DNA from: Heligmosomoides polygyrus polygyrus
Taxonomy: Eukaryota > Nematoda > Chromadorea > Rhabditida > Heligmosomidae
Assembly (NCBI GenBank): GCA_947396885.1
Contig: OX377205.1
Coordinates: 22,989,407-23,053,406, forward strand
Reading direction: 5' to 3'
Length of the DNA stretch: 64,000 bases
The notes under the pieces were generated by a model. It was not told the origin of the DNA. It made no database searches and saw only the letters and a list, made by a program, of their open reading frames with translations. The translations under genes and the position numbers were made by a program. Position 1 is the stretch's first letter; every line of letters starts with the position of its first letter. Of the stretch, positions 11,937-25,200 are shown piece after piece.

Positions 11937-12419
11937 TACAGATCGCCAGAGCTCGGCATCGATGTGTACCTTGTATATTCTCATAGTTTTTCACAGATCA
12001 GTTTTATTGTTCATCGCTATCATAACCGACATCGAACATCAAACAACACGGATATTCTGAAAGAAGCACACACAGTATGTGAATTTGTTCATATTGAGCA
12101 TTTATGATGTATAAGGCTGAAATGAAGATTCAAAAGACGCATTGTTACGGAGCACAAGGAACAGGGGAAACCCTCTAGGTTACAGTAACCTTTTGTGTAA
12201 AGCCAGGCGAGGTCCCAACTACCCGAGATCAAGGACCGTCGCACCGTATGTGCAGCACAGCTAATACCCTACGGTCTACTCGAATCGTCTTACGTGAGCA
12301 CGTGTAGAGCACCCGGCGGTCAGGAAGCAGAGCTGTCCGGTTGTTCGCCGCCTAATTGGGTGGAGATGATCGTTTGGCATTCGACTAGATGATACGAAAA
12401 AGCTGTCGAGGTCCGAGGG
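11937..12419. other. intergenic space between two convergent genes
   Basis: Holds the 3' UTRs of both genes. No ORF or repeat is recognised apart from the possible poly(A) signal for the LRP gene. Confidence 0.6.
12003..12008 (-). promoter_or_regulatory. candidate polyadenylation signal for the LRP gene
   Basis: The minus strand reads AATAAA here, about 410 nt after the LRP stop codon. It lies only about 70 nt past the stop codon of the convergent MADF-BESS gene, so the two 3' UTRs would overlap. No AATAAA was seen on the plus strand between 11937 and 12419. Confidence 0.35.
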
Positions 12420-13210
12420 TCAACCGGTCGGCTCGCTCTCCTCGGCTCCGGCAGAATCCATAGGGGTGTCCTCGTTCGCCTCGAACACCGGATTCTCCAC
12501 CCCTCCGTCTACCGTGGTCACGATGTTGAGCGGGTACCGCTCCTGACCCTGCACATCCCATGAGTTGCTCTGGGTTGAAGGCGACATGATGTAGGCTCTG
12601 GAAAGCGCCAATAAAATGGTGGCTTAATGAACGGACCACAAAAGGTCATCGTCTTCGAAGCTCCACATGGGTAATGAAAAAACTAAAACAAATTCTGGCT
12701 TAGCTTTGTGTACCCAGAGTACCTAACTTTTACTGAGTATAATGAGGAAAACCCTGATCCATGCTGCTCATGGTAAATCAACCTGACGGCACGGCAACGT
12801 TTTCAATACAAGTCGCTAATATCGAGCCATCCAACCAGATCACCGTCCGCACTCACCCACTCTGGGTGGGACGACCGTTTAGTGTGGCCTTATTAGTCTG
12901 GTGCGCTCCCTCTCAAAATGTAGGCCATATTAACGGCTTGCACTCTGTTTTTTATATATGTATGTAAGTCTCTTCTGAGATGTTGGGCACCACCTACATA
13001 TCTCATCATCATCAACGAAAGTTTGCGCAGCACAGGGTCTGTTGATTACTACTCTTCTCAGGAACTGATTTAATTGCTCATTCACTGCTCATTCGCACGG
13101 CTTTCAAATATGTAACCTGGTTCCAGCCCACCTGCTCTTATGGAAGAAGAACACCATCAGACCAGCTGTGATGAGTAGAGCGATCGCAAAGTTCCGAACA
13201 GTCAAAAAAT
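12420..13210 (-). CDS. LRP exons 59-60: membrane helix and cytoplasmic tail
   Basis: Exons 13132-13210 and 12420-12597. The first encodes the single membrane segment ([17 protein letters not shown] followed by basic HKSR, a stop-transfer signal). The second encodes a tail of about 60 residues, with [11 protein letters not shown] (NPVF at 12483-12494) and an acidic end, then TGA. NPxY/NPxF motifs recruit PTB-domain adaptors such as Dab and ARH for clathrin endocytosis. Here phenylalanine replaces the tyrosine and only one such motif is visible. Confidence 0.9.
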
Positions 13211-16200
13211 CTGCAATGAATACTTTTAAAACCTTTGATAAACTGTTTTTCGGAAGCAGAAGAAGAAGTTTCGGTACTTGTCTGGTTTTTGCCCGATAAG
13301 GTGTAAGGGACGCACCAGCCAATCAAAGCACTTTCTGTACCACAAGCCACCTCTCAGCTCACATATCGTTGGTTCTTTAGCATTAAAATCCGAAACTGCT
13401 TTGGCTCTCCGTAGAAGCTTCAAGATTTCGGTATTTCGGCAGCCAAATGCGATTGGAAAACCCAATAAGTAGCCAAATTTCATTTTAAGAACGCTTTTCT
13501 CAATCATTCGTAAAGTTCAGAAGATTAAGTACTGCAGCAGTGCTGTGATCATGGTGGTCTTAACTAAAACAGCTCTCCGCCGAATTTTCCGCGACGCCAA
13601 TCACTTACCGATATCTTGCGTTCTCGTTGCTGGTCTGGCCAAATAGGCACAGATGCCGTCATCGTAGCGCATTCCGTCTCTGCACAGACATTGGTAGCCT
13701 TCTGAAAGTGTACAGCATCACATTCTGCTCACAAAGGATATAGTATAGCTGATTTCTTTGACTTTCCAGCTTGTAAGTGTGACAGGGTCGGTGTTCTCCT
13801 ACGACGCGTTTGTTGGGGAAATGTGGGATCTATCCTAGTTGGGGAAGCACATAAAAATGCCCCCAACTAGGATAGAACACAACCAGTTGACTTGGGATTT
13901 ACAGAGCGGTCACTTTACTAAGAGTCACCGCTTCATTTTGTGAAAGAACAGCTGTGCTCGATTGAGCAACCAGATTAACTCTTGGGTTGTTGGATTGTTC
14001 GATAATTAATGTGGTTTTTTTCATGTTTTTGAATTTAAGTTTATTTATACATATTAAAAACAACGTTCGAAGATCAGAGACGCTGTCGCATGGGCCAAGT
14101 CGTCGAAAATTAGGTGGGCCGGCCACGTAATGCGATTCGCAGACACCCGCTGGACGAGAGCCGTCACAGATTGGATTCCGCGGGATGTCAAAAGAACACC
14201 AGGACGCCCACCAACGCGTTGGTCGGACTTCTTCGTGAAAGCCCTGAACGACCGATATGTCGCTCTTCGTGTCCCTCGAGCGAGGAGGATCCATTGGACC
14301 ACTCTGGCACGCGACAGGGACGAATGGAGACGCTGCTGGCGCCCGCTCGAGCAAGTCGATGATCAACGGGACGACAGGTGATACAGGTGATTAAAAACAA
14401 ACACTGATCAATGATATATTCCCGTTTTGTTGTATGACCTTTTCCCATCTTTCAGCATGTGGAAAAGTTCCACTTTCGAAGAACCTTGGTGTTTGGAGGC
14501 GAAGAACTGGTGCAACTAATTTTCAACAGCTTGATCGGAATCAAATGTTTTCCCATCAAGCGGTTTTGAGGGAAGCGAAGAAAATGATGATCAGGGCTAT
14601 AGGGTGGATATGGCATCAGTTCCGGATTGAGCTCCGTCAATTTTTGACGGATTATCAAGGAAGTGTGGGTCTGGCGTTATCGTGATGGAATATCACGCCT
14701 TTGTGAAGGTCAGCTCAGGGCGTTTTTTTTTGATTTCTTCGTCCAATTTCGTTAGTTGACGACAATAGACGATCGAATCAATAGTTTGGTTTCTTGGAAG
14801 CAGCTCAAAATAGACTATGCCCTTATAATCCCCCATACAGAAAGTAAAGAAAGTGCTTTTTGTGAATGTTGGCTTTGAGCGTCGATTGTGGAGGCGTATT
14901 TGCTTGGTCCACGATCGCTTTCGGACGAATTTATCGTAAGCGATCCATTTTTCATCACTGGGTCCGAGTTTTTTGGCTACGATTCGGCAAGGAGTCGCGT
15001 ATGTTAGTGCGTTTCGTGAGCTGGACTTCTTTCAATTCATGACGAACCCAAAAATCCAGTTCGTTTTCATAACCATGCTGTTGCAAGTGCAAGTAAACGG
15101 TTGAATTCGATACATCAACCTTCTTTGCCATCTCTCGAGTAGACATACGCCGATTAGCTTCAATTTACGCCTTTATTTTGTCCTCTCATATAATACCTGA
15201 GCACCTCAAATCGAAGGTTTATAGAGCAGTCGTTCGCCCAGTAGCGACGTACGGTGCTGAGTGTTGGCCCGTGACGAAGGAAATTGAAAGCCGCCTCAGT
15301 GTAATCGAGACGAAAATGCTAAGGTGGACGGCTGGTGTTACGCGTTTGGACCGCGTTCGCAACGACGCCATACGACAGAGGTTCGGTATCGTCCCGATAG
15401 CCGACAAGTTGCGCGAAGCTCGTCTACGATGGTATGGCCACGTCCTTCGCGCTAACGACGACACCGTCAGTAAGATTGGCCTGAATCTTGAAGTCCCTGC
15501 AAAACGGCCCAGAGGACGCCCGCTGGCGCTGGCTAGATACGTTGCACTTGGACTTAAAGATAGCTGGTGTGCATCACGATCGGGAGAAATGGCGTCACCA
15601 CACCAGAAGAGCGGACACCGCCACCAAGCGAGACAGACGCTAATGAAAATGAGGATGATTTTGTCTCTCATCTGTACGAAGTGACTGTACGACCAGTATG
15701 TTGTGCACTAAAATTTCCGTGGTGAAAGCGAGCAAATCAACGCTGACACTGGCGCTCAGTGAGGCAGTCCTCACCATAAACATAACAAAATTTCTTCGGA
15801 GTTTCTACCGCATTTGTACCTCTTCAGAAGTGAAACAATAAAATATGCCGATATTGACCTATTTATTTGTCCATACTCAACTTAATTTTTTTACCAAATT
15901 GCTTTTACTAATGACGCTCAGTCTTGAATAAAAAATATTCTAAAACTTACCCTTTAAAATAGTGTATAGTAATGTAAACGGCGAAATCATAAAATCGTCA
16001 TGAAAGTATACAGTTCACGCCATCTATGAGAGAAAAAACGACATTGATTATTGAACAGTCCAATAGTGCTCTACATTTACAGGGCACAGTATGTAAAGAA
16101 CCGAAAGGATAAGATTCAAAAGAGAGCCATGAGAGCTTCTTGAGGTAATATGCATGAGAGATATTGTTCAGTTGTGTTTTATAGCTATTGCTTGAATTGA

Positions 16201-19200
16201 TACGTTAGATCACCTCCTTTATCTTTATCAATGAACGAGACACAATTTACTGTGCCTGCAGTTGTGAATTGGATGGTAAGACAGCTAAGACTTGATTCAG
16301 AAATGTTTGGGAAATTTTGAAAATTAATAGAATCTACGTTTATAATTATAGTTATAGTTTATTACGCACGTTTAAGACATATGTAAAAAAAAGAAAACAA
16401 CTATAGATAAAAAACGACAATTTAACACAATACCCTAATGTTCAAGAAATATGATTTCTGCAAAACGTTTAAATAACCGGAAAGAGCTAGAGGTAAGCGG
16501 AACGTCATGCTTAAGTGTAAGATAACAGGACAACGCTCTGCACGTAAAGTAGTTCAACCTAAGGTTGGTCTTAGGTTTTTCCGCATGAAATTTTCTCCGA
16601 ACTACCTCTAGTTTTTGAGGGAATCAACGAAAAGAATTTTGAATTGTCAACGTCTATGATCCCTGCGAGCATTTTGAACACGACACACACGTCCCTGAGC
16701 CTACGTCAAGACTGCAATGTATTCAGACGAAAATATTTATTTCTTGTATGTGCTCTAGGTACTCTAGAATATAAAAAAAAACTACCTGTACGAAGCAGAA
16801 GTTTCCTAGTGAAGTTATTTTGCACCTTCTCAATTTGCACACTATATTTCTTCTTATGCGGAGCAAACACTGTTGTCGCACTTTCAGCTATTGGCCTGAC
16901 ATAGGTCTTATATGCTTTCAACAACACATCTTTGTTTCTCGTGCTCAAAGCCTTGAAAATTTGATATGTCTTGCCTGCGCTTTCCTACTAATTACACTGC
17001 AATGCTCAGCAAAGTCCAGTTTATCATTATAGAGGAAACGCAAATCTCTTACACTTGTAACCTTAGATATGCAGTGTTCACCTACAGTATATTCACATGG
17101 AACATCTGACTTCCCTTACCTCACGCACACGGTTTCTCCGGTTCTAGTGGCAATTGCCACTGCAGGGACCAATTGTATAGGAGATCTGATCCGAACTGCA
17201 GGGCAGCACGACCTTGCCGTGTAACTACCTCCTCATACAACTTCAAATCGTCAGCAAATTGTTTGACCACCACCCCACTGCCTTCCAATAATGCCGGGAC
17301 ATCCGTTGTATAAATTATAAAAAGAAGGGGTGACAGCACTCCATCCTGCGGAACTCCACTTCTAACTACTCGGCTGGATGAAAAACTTTCACCAATTTTT
17401 ACTTGAAAGGTTCTTCCTTCTAAAAAGGGTTAAAGCCACCTACAAATGATAGGATGTACGCCTAGTTTTGCCACCTTATACACCAATTTAGCATGGTTTA
17501 CTCTATCAAAAGCCTTTGAAAAATCATAGTACATCACATCGCAAGCTTTTTTATTATCCAAGATCTCACTCCAGTCATTAAGGCTTTCCAACATATTTGA
17601 TTCCACAGAACGGCCAGGCATATGAAACCATGTTGACTTCGCGGGATAGCACTATTCCGCCATAGGCCCCTGTTGTACTCCCGCGTGAGCTTCCGCTGGA
17701 CTTCCGCGAACGGACGGTGCACCGCGGTCGTCGTCGTGCCGGTGCGGCTAGCGCCGCATCGGAGCGCGTTTCCCGCGCCGAACTCCGGGGGACGACAGCT
17801 CCCCCGGAGTTCGGCGGTCAACACCGCGGACGGCTGCTCTCCCGCGGGCTGGAAGTATAACACCCCTCTCGTCGTCTGTCGGCGGCGGTCCGCGGACGGC
17901 GGGCGTGGCGGGGCGCGACGAGTGGCCCGGCGCGGGGTCCCGACGCGATATCCGCCCATCTGCGGAAGCTCCCGCGGGAGTATAACAGGGGCCATAGGTG
18001 ACACGCGATATTTTCCTTCAGAACATTTTCAAAAATTCGACAGAAAAATGATGTGATGCTTACAGGCCTATAGTTTCCCGCATCACTAGCCGGCTTCTTC
18101 TTCAGCAATGGTGTCACAAACGAGTGCTCCCACTTTATTGGAACCCCACATAAGGGATTGATTATATATGTAAGAAAGTGGTTGCACCACAGCGTGAGCA
18201 ATTTTCTTTACAAAAGTAGTAGGCAATAAGTCGGGACTGAGAGAAGAAGAGTTTGGCCAGCTTTGAATAATCTTGTATAAATTTACAGAATCAAACCAAG
18301 GAAAGGTTGACATCGACTCATGAATCACGGGCTATAATCTGGAAAGATCCCATTATCGTCAATAAAAACTTCACAGAATTTGTCTGCTAAGATATTCGCT
18401 TTAGCCTCATTTGTGACCACTAAAGAATCTCCCGATTTCAAACTACCTACAATACTCGTATCTCTAAGTTTCTTGCGCAGAAACTTATAGAATTTTCCTT
18501 ATTCCTTATCTCTTAATTTTCTTTTCAATATTACTATTATATTTCTGTAAACGCTTATGAAATTTATCAGAAAATTCATGGAACTTTTTCCAGTCGTGTT
18601 CAGCCTGAGTCATTGCAGCCAACCGAAAGAGACAAGCCCTATGATCCATCATATTTTGAAGGTATGCGGGCAAATAGGCATACATTGGCTTAGCTCGACA
18701 CCAAGGATAGGTAAAGACATTGAGCTTCTTCCTGGAAACGACTACGTTAGAGTTGATTCAGCAGGCCACACGTACTAGTTAACCAGTTCGCTTGAAAACC
18801 TCTTCTCTATGACAACGACTACAACTCACGTCTAGTGTTCGCCGGAACACAAAGCTGAGCACATGTGGTGCTGCTCTCACACGGATTGCCAGCTCCTTTC
18901 TTCGGCCATTTCTCTGGATGCACTATCTGAACAAGGAATTGTCAAGAAATACATAGACGCATGTATCAAAAAAAATCTTCGAAACCTCCGACTTACCGTA
19001 ATTCCCTTGGGATGAGTCAAACCAGCAATCACCGTGGTTCGATTTTCTCCGGTGAATTTATGCATGCGCTCAACAGTGCCTTTGGAGAAGTCGGAAAAGT
19101 AGATGAAGTCGGCGAACACATCCAAGCCGTACAGGCCTCGTCCCATCTTTTGCCCGAGTACGCTACGATGGCTTCCGTCGTAGTTGCAGAATCCTAGAAG

Positions 19201-22200
19201 AGAACTCTATAGCATTCTGATGAGTATAACCAAAAAACCTCGTACGATGAAGGATCATAAAGTATCTCGCGTCATGTCTATAGTTGTGTAGCTTCTAATT
19301 TTGAAAAGATTTTCTTGTTGAGGAAAACTATGTCCTTAAAAGGGAGGCACCGATGCGGTTCGTATAAACGCATAATGCCAGGCCGACAGGGGTTCAATTT
19401 TGTGCTCCTTTTTTCTGCCTGCTTGCTTTGCATGGCTATAGGCCCCTGGAAAAAGTACGTAGAATATTAAACGTCCTATGTTCTCTCAGTGAAACAGCCT
19501 GATTAGCCTATAGGGTAAATGACTACGATACCGCTCCTCTCTTTTGGTTTTTGGGTGGAACAAGCCCAAAAACTGCCGTTTCCGCCTTTCTCCCATATTT
19601 TGCCTTTATGCTGCAAGAAACCAGTAAGACAGAAGCGGTAGTGTATTTTCAAGGGTCGCATTGATGCACTGCATTGCATTGACCGTAGTGGACATCATCC
19701 CATCGTGACCGTGGAGCTGAAGGACATGCCTAAGTCAGTAAACGCATCGGAACCCTACATAGTGTCCGCTGCACCATCTCTGCTGGTGCTCGTCTACCGA
19801 AGGACTACTGCTTGATCGGTTTGGCTCGCGTAGTTTCCATCCTGCTCTGCTGTCAGAATTTGCCACGGTTCATTGTCGCCCGCAGAAGTGTAAGATGCCG
19901 TCGCCGACAGAGGTAATCTCACTGGAGCTATCCGGCCATCGCCCTGGTAGGCGTACGCCGCAATCTTGGAGGCGGGTAAGTTCTGTGTCTTCTACTGCGA
20001 AATGAGCATATGATCCCATGTGCAGACGTAACGCCATGCGAGCAATGTAAGAGTTGAAGGTTCATTGGGAAAGACCCGGAAAGAAGTTCAAGACCTTCAG
20101 ATCCGACAAAAGATGAAGGTGACTGCTTGTACCACGTGAAGACAGAGTGTAGAGGGTAAGTCAGCACAAATGCATGGCGCCCAATTTGGAAAGTAAACGC
20201 ACAGTGGTTTGTGGTGTGATCGAGTTGGAGCCGAAGAGCTATTCTCGTGTTTCGTAACGGAGGGCAATTACATAGAAGCATACGTGAGGCAGGACGCCGA
20301 CTTTACCTTTTCCCACGTAAGCAGAAGTTACATTCTAGGCAAAACGAGAGATCTTACCTATGTAGTTGAGAGCCTGATCCACCCAGTAGAGCCGACGGGC
20401 GAACGGATCAACGGCGAGCGCCGTCGGCCTAATCAGCGATGTGTCAAGGATCACGTCGACGCCTCGGTCGTCGGTGAGAATCGCCATGCGATTGATGCTC
20501 GGCTTCTTGCCGATGTCGCTCCAGAAGATCGTCCTAAAGACCGTGCTCTACAGAATTAAGAAACCATCGAATTCTGACCCAAAAGCTTATTAGATATTTA
20601 CTGTCTTAAAATTGCCTGAAATAAGGGACAATTTTAGCAGTTTTCTCTTATGAAGATCTAGTGAATGATTCCAAGGTTTAAGTGGTGCTGCTGAGAGTCG
20701 CATTCATAATCAACAGAGCTCGAGGAACAAACAATGTTATCCCAGATATCTAAAACAAAAAATTGCTTGCTAATCCAAAAAGAATCGCGGTATTTTCTAG
20801 AGCAGGTGCTGGTTAACAAAAGATGCACCGGATACCAGGTTCCTTGTTGTGATTTCCCGCCCAGGCCAACCAAGCCTTCCATTCTTCCGGGGTTGGTGAG
20901 CTGGTACCAGATTTGTTTGGGAAGGATAAAGCGCTGAATTCTTCATCGTCTAGTTACCGCAAATCATTGTATGGCCAAATATTCGCATTGGAATCGCCTC
21001 CACGACATCCTAGAAGTAGAATGCGTGGCGTATCCCAAAGGGAATTGTCTAGCTCCTCCCTTTATCCTTAACCAGGACTCGTAGCATAAAGCGTGTTTGC
21101 CGCTGAAGTAACTGGTGGTTACCTATGTGACGAATCGATTGCCAAAGCGTACGGTAGAACTCCGGGACCGCGCCGATATACCGTCTTGATGTAGCGATTC
21201 TCACTGTCGGACATCTAAACCCTGTCTTTGATAACTTGAATAAACCATAACAGCGCTCGAAGATCAGTCCAGTCTGACTTCGACTAATCTGATCCTATTC
21301 AGGTAGCTCCTGCGCACACTTTATTACTTACGACGTTGCTGAGCTTCCAGTCAACATCTACTCACCATGATGGCGTTTCTAGACTTGGCCGTCCAGTAGA
21401 TGTTACCAGAGAACTCATCCACTGCGATGCTGTCCGGATCGTACATGGCTATATCGCGAAGAATCTGCAAATTAAGCAGCTCATAGCAACTGCGGCATTC
21501 TAAACGGTTGGCGTGTCGACTAAACACGGAAGACGTACGGTGTTCGTTCCGTTGGTGAAGGCACGTCCCACAGCCTCCTTGTCGTCTATCCAGTACACCG
21601 AGGAGGTGCTGAAATTACCAAACATGAAGATGAACAGCTAGTTGATCTCGTTATTATTCTTACGAGACTGGTAGATGGACATTTATTCTAGGCCTGACTT
21701 TTCAACCGCATCGACGTTTTCAGACGTCTACACGTTTGTCAAGGTATCAGGTCTAAAAACTACACCAAGCGCTTCACCTACGTTAGCATTTTACCTCAAG
21801 ATTAAGCAGACAAAACGTAAACCGCAAAATCCTGAAGCACATTGGCACGAAAATAAACCGCTAGAGAGTGGTGGATGTGTTACGAAAAACATTTAAAAAA
21901 TGGATTGCAATCAAGAATGCTACGAGTGCTGTTCCTGATGAGGACTTTGTCTCGTAGGCCAAAACCTTGAGCTCATTGTTGTATTCGTTGGCTGGTTGGT
22001 GTCAGTTGCTCTGTGGTAATAGAAGAGCTGAGCATTAGTTCAGCACTGATGGAACAACCGTGAGTTCAGTTCGCGTTAACGAGATTCCCAATGACATTCG
22101 TAGGAATCACTGAAACTGGAGGGCCTGAGTTGAAGATACAATTTTTTCGAGGTTCATACAAAAAATGGCAGCTACACACATGCATTTTGCCGCAAGCTGT

Positions 22201-25200
22201 AGTGCGTCATTAAGTTTGGAACTTTTCTTCTTCTTCTTCTTCTTCTTCTTCTTCTTCTTCTTCAACGCTTGTCCCGCATCGTAGCGGGGTCCGCTATTCT
22301 GGTGTTATGACGCCACCTTTCCCGACCCAGCGCTGGATTAGGGTAAACACCAGTAATCTTCAAGTCCGCATGTAACGTATCTAACCAGCGCTGCTTCGGT
22401 CGCCCTCGAGGCCGCTTTCCTATTACCTCGAAGTTGAGGCCTATCTTGCGGACGCTGTCTTCCTTTCCACGCAGAACGTGGCCGTACCATCGCAAGCAAG
22501 CTTCGCGCATCTTCTCGGCTATCGGCGCACACCGAACTTCTGCCGAATAGCATCGTTTCGGATGCGGTCCATGCGCGTGACTCCAGCCGTCCAGCGCAGC
22601 ATCTTCGTCTCCATGACGCTGAGCCGCGTTTCAATTTCCTTGGTCGCTAGCCAACACTCAGCGCCGTACATCGCTACCGGCCGCACGACTGCTCTGTTTA
22701 TCTTCGACTTCAATCGCTACGGTATCTTCCTATCGCAGAGCACACCAGTCAACGAGCGCCACTTGGACCAAGCTGCATTCACGCGTGAATTCACTTCAAT
22801 CATCAGACCGCCGTCAGACGCTATTGCTGATCCCAGGTATTTAAACACCGAAGTGCGTGCAAGTTCGGTACCGTTAATCTTAATGGAGCCGGACTCGTTT
22901 ACGTCAGTCGTTAGATACTCGGTCTTCTTGACGTTCAGGCTGAGTCCGAACATCTCCAAGCGGTCGCACCAAGCTTGCACCTGCCGAATGTGTATTAATT
23001 CTACATGAAGTTTAATTACCCACGTTCGAGTACGTGCAACACCCCGAGCAGCTCGTATCAGTGGTGACGTGACAAGACTGGCGTGATAGTAGGGTCAAAC
23101 TGCACTGCCCCACTCGCTGTGTTTGCTTCCCAATTCGACAGCTTTCGCTTCGTGTGCTTTGCGTCAAGAATTCTGACGTAGATGAAGCGCTTGGAGAAGT
23201 AGTTTTCAGATCTCAATCACTCGGCTCAAGCAAGTGAAAGAAGGCCTCCGGAGTTCTGAGCATCATCGACTTCCGAAGATGAGAGATGCTGTCGCTGGAC
23301 CTGCCGTCGAAAATTAGGTGGGCCGGCCACGTAACGCGCTTCGTAGACACCTGCTGAGCCGTCACCGACTGAATTCTGCGGGAAGTCAAGAAAACACAAG
23401 GACGCCCACCAACGTGCTGGCAGGGTTTGTTCGTGAAAGCTGTAAACGAACGATATGACGCTGTTCGTGTCCCTTGAGCGAGGAAGATTCATTGAAGCAC
23501 TCTGGCACTCGACAGGGACGAATGGAGACGCCCGCTCGATGATCAACAGGATGACCGGTTATACAGGTGAATGTGTCAATGTGCTTAGTTCTTTGGAAAC
23601 GACGGTACGGTCGAGGTGTCACGCTTATAGTAAACGTCCACCCATCAATCTCGTTGACATAATAAAGAACAACAACGCCACATTGAACATAAATGATGAG
23701 TAATTGAAGTATCGGAGTGAATATTTGCTAATACCACCGAGATCGGCACTGATGGAAGCTCCAGCTGCGTTTTTTTAAGTTCAAAAATGAGGATACTTGA
23801 AGAAAGACAATCTGATATAAGTACCGTGTGCTATATGCTAAGACTCGTCCAGTAGAGGTGTTGATCGACAAGCTCTGGTAGGCGTCTCGGAAGGAACTCA
23901 TTCGCACGGTGTCTCTTGCCACGGAGACCAGTACAGGCGGAACGACTGCAACAGCATGTTCAGAAGCAGATGTCAGCTGATGTTCTGAAAGACAAACAAA
24001 CCCACGTTTGGACTTTAGTTTGCAGCCGTGTCGATCACCCTCCAGTAGGTAGGCACTTCCACACGCGCACTCATAGTCACCACTGCCTTTCTCGATGCAG
24101 AACTGCGAGCAGGCCGACGATATGCACCGATCGCCCACTAAAACTCGAGCATTATCAGGGACATGCTCCGTAGGCTGAGCACGGAGTATGATCAATATCT
24201 TAAACGTTAAAAGTATTCTTGTTCGGAGGTGTTTATCAGGAACGTGATGATAAAATGAGATCGTAGTGTTGTCGTATTGTATCTGGTACCAGGGCGGGAA
24301 ATAATACAATGTATTATATTTTTACGTGTAGCGAGGGCGCGTATAGCGCAGTCGGAAGAAGCGCCGGCTGTCGCGTGCACCCGATACCAGGTTCCTGGTT
24401 CGGATTTCCCGCCCAGGCCGACCAAGCCTTCCATCCCTCCGGGGTCGGTGAATTGGTACCAGACTTGTCTGGGAAGGATAGAGCGTTGACTTGTTCATCG
24501 GCTGGCCACCGCAAGTCATTGTATGGCTAAATACGCATTCGAATCGCCTCCACGATATCCCGTAGAAGTAGAATGCGTGGCGCATCCCAAAATGGATTGA
24601 ATAACGCTGTCCTTTATCCTTTATATTTTTACGTAGCGCTAGTGATGGTAGTTCTCAAAAACTAATAGAAGCGGTGTGGACCCACAAACAATTTACTATT
24701 TTTTTATGTTCAGTATATCCAAGCGCTAGAAATTCAAGTATGGTTTCGTTCGCTAAGTGTTTCTAACGACGCCATACGACAGAGGTTCGGTGTCGCCCGA
24801 TAGCCGAGAAGCTGCGCGAACCTCGTCTTCGATGGTATGGTCATGCCTTTCGCGCTAACGACGACACCGTCCGCGGGCCTGAACTTCCCTGGAAAGATGA
24901 CACCGTCCCTGAAAAGCGACCCAGGGGATGCCAGAAGCAACGTTGGCTAGATATGTTGCACCTGGTCTTAAAGATGGTCGGTTACATCCTGATTAAGCAT
25001 TTGATCGGTAGAATTGGCGTCACCACACCAGAAGAACGGACCCCGCCACCCACCAAGCGGGACAGACGCTAATGAAAATGACGATTCAAGCTCTGTCATT
25101 TAATGGCGCTAAGCATTCCTCTATTGATAAAGTAGATAACCGTGTAGTGGTTTGAGTGCCTCCCAGATCAGGGTATAAAAATCATAAAAAGCAGGCTCGA

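Noticed and set aside
17534..18004. 156- and 127-residue frames on opposite strands
   Set aside because: They follow the high GC of the nested MITE and cross its boundaries into a LINE in other frames.
22224..22261. (CTT)n microsatellite as an independent feature
   Set aside because: It directly abuts the 3' end of the minus-strand LINE and is best read as its (GAA)n tail.
24322..24585. Overlapping frames on both strands with recurrent words such as [11 protein letters not shown]
   Set aside because: The same words recur at every SINE copy; they are translations of the repeat.
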